Part shown: piece after piece, positions 6,516-10,901 of the stretch | Layout of the letters: the number at the start of each line of letters is the position of its first letter | How positions within the stretch are numbered: the stretch's first letter is position 1 | From: CAZSXU01 sp964610505 | GTDB taxonomy: Bacteria > Arandabacterota > Arandabacteria > JAGLYR01 | Length of the DNA stretch: 10,901 bases | Assembly (NCBI GenBank): GCA_964610505.1 | Contig: CAZSXU010000053.1 | Coordinates: forward strand, 1-10,901 | Direction of reading: 5' to 3' | Program-made: the position numbers and the translations under genes | The notes under the pieces: generated by a model | Databases searched by the model: none | What the model was told of the DNA's origin: nothing | The model's input: the letters and a program-made list of their open reading frames with translations, nothing else

Positions 6516-8174
6516 TTATTGAAGCCTCTCCGGGTAGGCGACGACGCCATACTTTTCCCGAAGTCCAGCGATCCATTCGTCGTAGAGCCGCTGCCGCTCG
6601 ATCGGTTCGAGGATCTGGACGATTCGGGAGTTTGCCTCCTCGAGCGTCATCTGCCGCGAGGGCAATCTGTCGAGCGCCTGAACGATGGCCCACTTCCCCA
6701 GGAACTGGAACACGCCGCTCGTCTCCCCGTGTTTCAAATCGAAAGCGATATCGTCCAGCAACCCCCCGAAGCGTCCCTTGTGAATGTAGCCCATGTCCCC
6801 CCCGTCTTCCTTGGCGGAAGGGGCAACGGATCGCCGCCGGGCCAGTTCCTCGAAATCCGCGCCGGCCCGAAGGGCCTCGAGGACCGAATCCGCCGCCGCT
6901 CTGTTCTCGACTTGAATCATTCGAAGATGGAGACCCTCGGGCACCATGAAGTCCGACAGGTGTTCGTTATAGTACGCCTTCGCCATAGAGGGAGAGATTC
7001 TGAACTTGCGATCCACGGCCGCTCCCCGGAGTTGGGACTCAAGCGCCACTTCTTCGACCACCTTCACCCGCTCCCGCATGCCTGGAGAGTCCTCCAGCCC
7101 CCTGCGCTTCGCTTCCCGAACCAACAGCTCGTTCACGGTCTGGATTCGAACAAACTTGGGCACGGCTTCGGCGTTTGTCGACGGGAACCGCTCCCCGGTG
7201 CGGCCGCAGTAGTCCAGGAATTCGTCCACCGTCCACTGTCCGCCCTTGAAGGACACCAAGAGTTGATCTCGATCACTCCGGGAAAGCACACTTTCGATTG
7301 CATCGGCGCTGCGATCCCCGGCTACTCCTTCCTGGATCTTCTCCCAGATGACCTCGGTCGCATCCAGATTCACCACAACGCTCTGCGTCTCCTCGAACGC
7401 GCGCCGGAATCCGGTCATGCTCGCCGTAACCCGATCGCGCCGTATCTCCCCATAGATATCCATCCACACCATCTCGTAGGGCGACTGGGGGTTCAGGCGC
7501 ATTCCCTCGAGGCGGACGACATGGAACCCGTATGTCGTTTTCAAAACGCCGCTCGTCTCTCCGACGTCCATCTCCAGCGCCGCCTCCCGAATCTCGGGCA
7601 CCATACTGAGCTGCTGCCAGGTCCTCCAGCCAAGGTCCCCCCCCATCGACGCCTCGGCCCCCTGGCCCCGCTCTTTCGCCAACTCGAAGAAATCCCGGCC
7701 TTCGGCAAGAAGACGCCGGATCTCCTCGGCCTCCTCGTGCGTATCGACCATGATCGCCGAGATTCGGGCCAGGAAGCTTCGCCGGTCGTACGCCTGCCGG
7801 ATGCTCTCCTCGCTCACGAGAATCGTGTCCGGCCGGCCGTAGACCAGGAACAGCTCCTGAACAATCATCTGCCGGCGGTATTGCCACATCTTGTCTTCAT
7901 CGATATTCGGAGTGAGGCCCTGTGCCTTCGCCTCCAGGGCGGCCACGCTTCGATCGATGAACGTATTGAGATGCATGAGCCGCCAGCTCACCGGGGCATC
8001 CTGGTAGCTGGACCGAAACTTGACCCTGTAACTCTTATTGAAATCCTCCAACGTGATCGGCGTGCCGTCGATTTCCGCCACAACGGCGCTCGATCCGGAG
8101 GTCTGGCACCATCCCTCGTGACCGGTCAGGACCGTGCCGATGATCGCCGTCAGGATGCAGACAACTCTCAACAA
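6516..8174 (-). CDS. Exported double-parvulin peptidyl-prolyl isomerase / SurA-PpiD-like chaperone
   Basis: The 552-aa protein starts at TTG 8174 behind a strong Shine-Dalgarno, AAGGAGG (8186-8180), 5 nt away. A second TTG codon follows directly and could also serve. Residues 1-23 form a type I signal peptide (hydrophobic core about 3-17). There is no good lipobox, although C23 follows EGW. A SurA-like N-terminal helical region (about 30-130) precedes parvulin domain 1 (about 137-224, GGDLGW at 178-183, YGFHVVRL). A helical linker leads to parvulin domain 2 (about 413-504, LHLRMIQV, GGDMGY at 458-463) and a C-terminal helix. The family folds outer-membrane and periplasmic proteins. Domain 1 lacks the usual first-strand His, and domain 2 lacks the C-terminal His (LGKWAIV), so chaperoning may outweigh isomerase activity. 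It is convergent with the phosphodiesterase genes and lies downstream of tRNA-Pro. Confidence 0.9.
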   Translation of the reverse strand: MLRVVCILTAIIGTVLTGHEGWCQTSGSSAVVAEIDGTPITLEDFNKSYRVKFRSSYQDAPVSWRLMHLNTFIDRSVAALEAKAQGLTPNIDEDKMWQYRRQMIVQELFLVYGRPDTILVSEESIRQAYDRRSFLARISAIMVDTHEEAEEIRRLLAEGRDFFELAKERGQGAEASMGGDLGWRTWQQLSMVPEIREAALEMDVGETSGVLKTTYGFHVVRLEGMRLNPQSPYEMVWMDIYGEIRRDRVTASMTGFRRAFEETQSVVVNLDATEVIWEKIQEGVAGDRSADAIESVLSRSDRDQLLVSFKGGQWTVDEFLDYCGRTGERFPSTNAEAVPKFVRIQTVNELLVREAKRRGLEDSPGMRERVKVVEEVALESQLRGAAVDRKFRISPSMAKAYYNEHLSDFMVPEGLHLRMIQVENRAAADSVLEALRAGADFEELARRRSVAPSAKEDGGDMGYIHKGRFGGLLDDIAFDLKHGETSGVFQFLGKWAIVQALDRLPSRQMTLEEANSRIVQILEPIERQRLYDEWIAGLREKYGVVAYPERLQ

Positions 8175-8263
8175 GACTTCCTCCTTCGTGAATAGAGTAC
8201 GACGCGAACACCGGAAGCCAATCGATCAGGTGAACCCGGCGGCTCGCTCGAGGGCTGGAGATA

Positions 8264-8338
8264 TCGGGGCGAGAGGATTTGAACCTCCGACCCCCTGCTC
8301 CCAAAGCAGGTGCGCTAACCGGACTGCGCTACGCCCCG
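8264..8338 (-). tRNA. tRNA-Pro (anticodon TGG)
   Basis: Minus-strand cloverleaf with acceptor CGGGGCG paired to CGCCCCG, giving the C1:G72 pair and A73 typical of proline tRNA. The anticodon arm CCTGC-TTTGGGA-GCAGG gives TGG. The T-arm loop is TTCAAAT. CCA is not encoded (ATAT follows). It lies 89 nt upstream of the parvulin gene on the same strand and could share its transcript. Confidence 0.95.
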
Positions 8339-8424
8339 TCGAATCACATCAACAACGGCGGCCGTACGCGCGCGGTTCGTGGGGATCGGTGTCCCCAGCC
8401 CCGGCGACTTGCGGCCGCTACATC

Positions 8425-8453
8425 AAGCTATGGAAACTCTACCCGACGGTCAA
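8425..8453 (-). promoter_or_regulatory. Candidate promoter of tRNA-Pro
   Basis: On the minus strand, TTGACC (8453-8448) is followed by 17 nt and TAGCTT (8430-8425), predicting a start near 8418 and a leader of about 80 nt. The -35 overlaps the rdgB stop codon. The -10 is weak, but resembles the weak -10 in front of the tRNA-Arg cluster. I see nothing else in the 111-nt gap. Confidence 0.4.
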
Positions 8454-9067
8454 CCGAAAGGTTCCCCTTCCTCCCGTCGGGCCCGCCGCACCAGATAATC
8501 GCGGATCCGCCGCATCGCGCGCGCCCTGTGACTGATGCGGTTCTTCACGTCCATTCCGAGCTCGGCCAGCGTCCGGCCGCGCTCAACGACCTCGAACAGC
8601 GGATCGTAGCCGAATCCGGCGGTTCCTCGAGAACTCTCGGTAATCCGGCCCTCGAGGGCGCCCTCGACCGAGACCACGCGGCCGTCGACATGAGCCAGAC
8701 ACGCGACACAGACAAACCGCGCGGCTCGGTCCTCGGGAGGAAGCCCCCTGAGCACCGCCAGCAGCCGCCGGTTGTTGGCCGAGGTGTCGGCCCCGTCCCC
8801 GGCGAAACGCGCGGACCGTACTCCCGGAAGACCGCCCAGGGCTTCGACCTCGAGTCCCGAGTCGTCGGCCAGCGCCGCGAGCCCCGTCTGGTCGCGAATT
8901 GAAACGGCCTTAAGGCGCGCGTTCTCCTCGAACGTCCGCCCGCTCTCCTCGGGCGAGATCACGGACGGGAACATGTCGAGGGAAAGCAGCTCGATCCCCA
9001 GGCCGTCCAGAAGGAGCCGGATTTCGCGAATCTTATCTTGGTTGCGCGTCGCCAGTACGAGTCTCAT
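8450..9067 (-). CDS. rdgB: dITP/XTP pyrophosphatase (HAM1 family)
   Basis: The 205-aa enzyme hydrolyses non-canonical purine triphosphates (dITP, XTP, ITP) to monophosphate and pyrophosphate in the cytoplasm, keeping them out of nucleic acids. Family motifs are all present: LATRNQDK near the N-terminus (nucleotide binding), ADDSGLEVEALGG (catalytic Asp pair), PGVRSARFAG, GFGYDPLF and SHRARA near the C-terminus. The length is normal. The start is ATG 9067, sharing its A with the rph stop (TGATG overlap), so translation is probably coupled. A TTG one codon earlier is a poorer choice. rph-rdgB adjacency is common in bacteria. Confidence 0.95.
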   Translation of the reverse strand: MRLVLATRNQDKIREIRLLLDGLGIELLSLDMFPSVISPEESGRTFEENARLKAVSIRDQTGLAALADDSGLEVEALGGLPGVRSARFAGDGADTSANNRRLLAVLRGLPPEDRAARFVCVACLAHVDGRVVSVEGALEGRITESSRGTAGFGYDPLFEVVERGRTLAELGMDVKNRISHRARAMRRIRDYLVRRARREEGEPFG

Positions 9068-9810
9068 CAACCTTTGAACAGATGGGCAAAGTTGACTCCA
9101 AGGACTTTCTTCTGGCAGCCCACGGCGTCTCGAATGCCGCAGCGCGCCAACCGGAGCATCTCATCCAGCTCGCCCATCGAGAAGGGTTGCCCTTCGGCCG
9201 TGCCCTGAATCTCCACCAGCTGTTCCTGTCCGGTCATCACTACGTTCATATCCACCGCCGCCCGCTGGTCCTCTTCGTACTGGAGATCCAGAAGGATGTC
9301 CCCTCCCACGGCGCCGATACTCACGGCCGCCACGAACTCCTTGATCGGCCACCGGTCGATCTTGTTCTCTCGCATCAGGTGCGCCGCCGCGTCGTAGAGG
9401 GCCACGAATCCCCCCGTGATCGCGGCCGTTCGGGTTCCGCCGTCGGCTTGGATCACGTCGCAGTCGACGATGATGGTTCGCTCCCTCAGGCATCCGAGAT
9501 CCGTGACCGCCCGGAGACTCCGTCCGATCAAGCGTTGAATCTCTTGCGACCGGCCGGCCGCCTTGCCCCGCGTGGCTTCCCGAATCGTCCGGACCGACGT
9601 GGCTCTCGGAAGCATGCCGTACTCGGCGGTCACCCACCCGCGCCCGGATCCCTTCAGGAACGGAGCAACTCTTTCCTCGACGGTTGCCGTGCAGATGACC
9701 CAGGTGTTCCCGATGGAGATTCGCGCCGAGCCTTCCCCGTACTTCGTGTATGAGCGTTCGATGCTGATCGGGCGAAGTTCGTCGGGTTTCCGGCCGTCGA
9801 CTCTCGGCAT
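9067..9810 (-). CDS. rph: Ribonuclease PH
   Basis: The 247-aa phosphorolytic 3'-5' exoribonuclease trims tRNA 3' ends as a hexameric ring. Visible family motifs are GRGWVTAEYGMLPRAT, GRSQEIQRLIGRSLRA (phosphate and RNA binding) and DCDVIQADGGTRTAAITGG, with MNVVMTG and EIQGTAEG towards the C-terminus. ATG 9810 was chosen because it gives the family length, begins MPRVDGRKPDELRP and follows a GGAGG-type ribosome site; the frame stays open upstream but only as an antiphase reading of murI. It lies 44 nt after murI and overlaps rdgB by one base. Confidence 0.96.
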   Translation of the reverse strand: MPRVDGRKPDELRPISIERSYTKYGEGSARISIGNTWVICTATVEERVAPFLKGSGRGWVTAEYGMLPRATSVRTIREATRGKAAGRSQEIQRLIGRSLRAVTDLGCLRERTIIVDCDVIQADGGTRTAAITGGFVALYDAAAHLMRENKIDRWPIKEFVAAVSIGAVGGDILLDLQYEEDQRAAVDMNVVMTGQEQLVEIQGTAEGQPFSMGELDEMLRLARCGIRDAVGCQKKVLGVNFAHLFKG

Positions 9811-9854
9811 CCTTCCCTCCCCCGCCGGGCCCGCGGATTCATCCGCACGCCGGG

Positions 9855-10694
9855 CTACCGAGCGGTTCTCGGTGCGGCAAGTTCGTCCACTTCCACTCGC
9901 GAGACCTTGGGGATGCGGGTCCCCCAGATTCTCTCTCCCTGATCGGCCATTCTCTCGGGCACGTCGGTCGCGAAGAATCCCGTCTCGGCCGGACCGCGGC
10001 TCGGGGAGGCGAGATTCATGTCCGCCAGCACCCGGCCCACCTCGGCCGCGACTTCCTCGGCGGAATCGATGAGGCGGGTGTTCGCCCCCATGACCTCGCG
10101 GATCACGCCCTTGAGCACCGGGTAGTGAGTACACCCCAGAACAAGTGCGTCTACGCCGGACTCTCTCATCCCGCAGAGGTACTCCTCGGCCACCAGGCGG
10201 GTCACCGGATGGTCGATCCACCCTTCCTCCACCAGCGGCACAAACAGGGGGCACGCGGTCGCGTGGATCTGTGCGTCCGGCAGGAGCTCCCGGATCCCCC
10301 TCTGGTAGACCCGGCTGGCAATCGTTCCCACGGTGCCGATGACGCCGATTCGTCCTGTTTGCGCACCGGCCAGGGCGGACCGGACCCCGGGCTCGATGAC
10401 ACCGATCACGGGAACTCGAAGCGTGGCCCGAAGCGTCTCGAGAGCCATCGCCGATGACGTGTTGCAGGCCACCACCAGCAGTTTGACTCCCTTCCTCAGC
10501 AGGAATAGGGCCGCGTCCAGGGCGAATCGAGTGACGGTCTCGGGCGACTTCGGCCCGTACGGGACTCGCGCCGTATCTCCGAGGTAGACTACACTCTCCC
10601 GGGGAAGCTGGGCGCGAATCTCCTTGAGAACCGTCAGGCCTCCCAGACCGGAATCGAAAATGCCAATCGGTGCTTCACGTGCAATGGGATTCAT
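9855..10694 (-). CDS. murI: Glutamate racemase
   Basis: The 279-aa cytoplasmic enzyme makes D-glutamate from L-glutamate for peptidoglycan precursors. Both catalytic cysteines are present, C77 in VVACNTSSA and C188 in LGCTHYPVL. The FDSGLGG substrate motif near residue 14 and GDTARVPYGPKS (D40) are also intact. The length is slightly above the family norm because of a polar C-terminal tail after about 250. ATG 10694 is preceded by GAAGAGAGA, a weak ribosome site. It heads the murI-rph-rdgB operon. No convincing promoter is visible in the 150 nt upstream, which hold a tandem repeat. Confidence 0.96.
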   Translation of the reverse strand: MNPIAREAPIGIFDSGLGGLTVLKEIRAQLPRESVVYLGDTARVPYGPKSPETVTRFALDAALFLLRKGVKLLVVACNTSSAMALETLRATLRVPVIGVIEPGVRSALAGAQTGRIGVIGTVGTIASRVYQRGIRELLPDAQIHATACPLFVPLVEEGWIDHPVTRLVAEEYLCGMRESGVDALVLGCTHYPVLKGVIREVMGANTRLIDSAEEVAAEVGRVLADMNLASPSRGPAETGFFATDVPERMADQGERIWGTRIPKVSRVEVDELAAPRTAR

Positions 10695-10751
10695 CCCGCG
10701 TCTCTCTTCATCGTCGGTCGAGCGTGCTTCCCGGGGATGCTCCTCCCCGAT

Positions 10752-10807
10752 TCTGCTTCTCTGTTTCTCTGTTTCTCTGTTTCTCTGTTTCTCTGCTTCT
10801 CTGTTTC
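10752..10807. repeat. 8-bp tandem repeat, seven units
   Basis: Seven head-to-tail units of TCTGTTTC occupy 56 bp. Units 1 and 6 read TCTGCTTC, and the others are identical. The array starts 57 bp upstream of murI. Near-perfect units point to recent slippage expansion. Between it and murI lies a CGGGGA/TCCCCG hairpin (10732-10749). No gene is evident in the array. Confidence 0.9.
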
Positions 10808-10864
10808 ATCGCCAGTCGTCCATCCGGATCAGCAGACCGGGTCGTCACCGCCAGTCGTCCACCC
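10806..10864. repeat. Direct repeat of a gene 3' end
   Basis: Two 20-bp copies, 10806-10825 and 10845-10864, differ at two positions (T to C each time) and have starts 39 bp apart. On the minus strand each reads (V/M)-D-D-W-R followed by TGA, so the second copy duplicates the last codons and stop of the edge gene. The inner copy abuts the tandem repeat array. Confidence 0.75.
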
Positions 10865-10901
10865 AAAGAGGGTGGGACAGGTCCAGATGGCCGGCGAGCG
10901 T
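10845..10901 (-). CDS. Possible C-terminal end of an unidentified gene (partial)
   Basis: Only the last 18 codons would be inside the window, ending HPLWVDDWR and stop TGA (10847-10845). I cannot assign a family. Support is limited to a plausible peptide and to its stop lying before the murI leader. Another minus-strand frame is also open across the edge, running to a TGA at 10710-10708, but encodes low-complexity sequence over the tandem repeat. Confidence 0.3.
   Translation of the reverse strand, partial: TLAGHLDLSHPLWVDDWR

Noticed and set aside
6519..8195. Long plus-strand open frame opposite the parvulin gene
   Set aside because: The minus strand has a signal peptide, two parvulin domains and a strong ribosome site; the plus reading is antisense and even runs over that ribosome site.
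9811..10254. Longer rph reaching to 10254
   Set aside because: The added part is murI read out of frame; RNase PH has its normal start and length from 9810.
10732..10749. CGGGGA/TCCCCG hairpin as a terminator of the edge gene
   Set aside because: The stem is only 6 bp with no T-tract on the minus strand; at most it is a leader structure of murI.

Overview
The window looks like a GC-rich (roughly 60% or more by eye) chromosomal segment from a Gram-negative bacterium. The evidence is a one-piece ssrA, bacterial tRNAs, sigma70-type promoters, murI, and an exported SurA-like periplasmic chaperone. Standalone AlkP-TPR proteins and double-parvulin proteins of this kind are common in uncultured FCB/Eisenbacteria-like lineages, but the sequence alone does not fix the phylum. 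No phage, transposase or CRISPR signal was seen.

Layout. Positions 5-354 hold tmRNA (minus strand) behind its own consensus promoter. Positions 513-947 hold a minus-strand tRNA cluster, transcribed Arg(TCT), His(GTG), Lys(CTT). It starts from a promoter near 1100 and ends at a strong hairpin at 475-500. The tRNA spacers carry several perfect inverted repeats. Positions 950-1265 form a divergent control region with two TTGACA promoters pointing opposite ways. Positions 1266-6473 (plus) carry two tandem paralogous genes with a 3-nt gap. Each encodes a membrane anchor, a band-7/SPFH-like region, an alkaline-phosphatase-superfamily phosphodiesterase domain and seven TPR repeats. Convergent to them at 6516-8174 (minus) is an exported two-parvulin peptidyl-prolyl isomerase/chaperone. 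Next come tRNA-Pro(TGG) at 8264-8338 and a housekeeping operon on the minus strand, transcribed murI, rph, rdgB. Upstream of murI is a seven-unit 8-bp tandem repeat and a duplicated gene end. The tail of another minus-strand gene may run off the right edge.

Function. tmRNA, tRNAs and RNase PH belong to translation and tRNA maturation. RdgB cleans the nucleotide pool, and MurI supplies D-glutamate for peptidoglycan. The double-parvulin protein probably assists folding of envelope proteins. The paralogous pair is the unusual part: two secreted, membrane-tethered phosphodiesterase-like enzymes with an SPFH-like N-terminus and a TPR tail, apparently made together from one promoter. They may act as a heteromeric envelope complex on a phosphodiester substrate that I cannot name.
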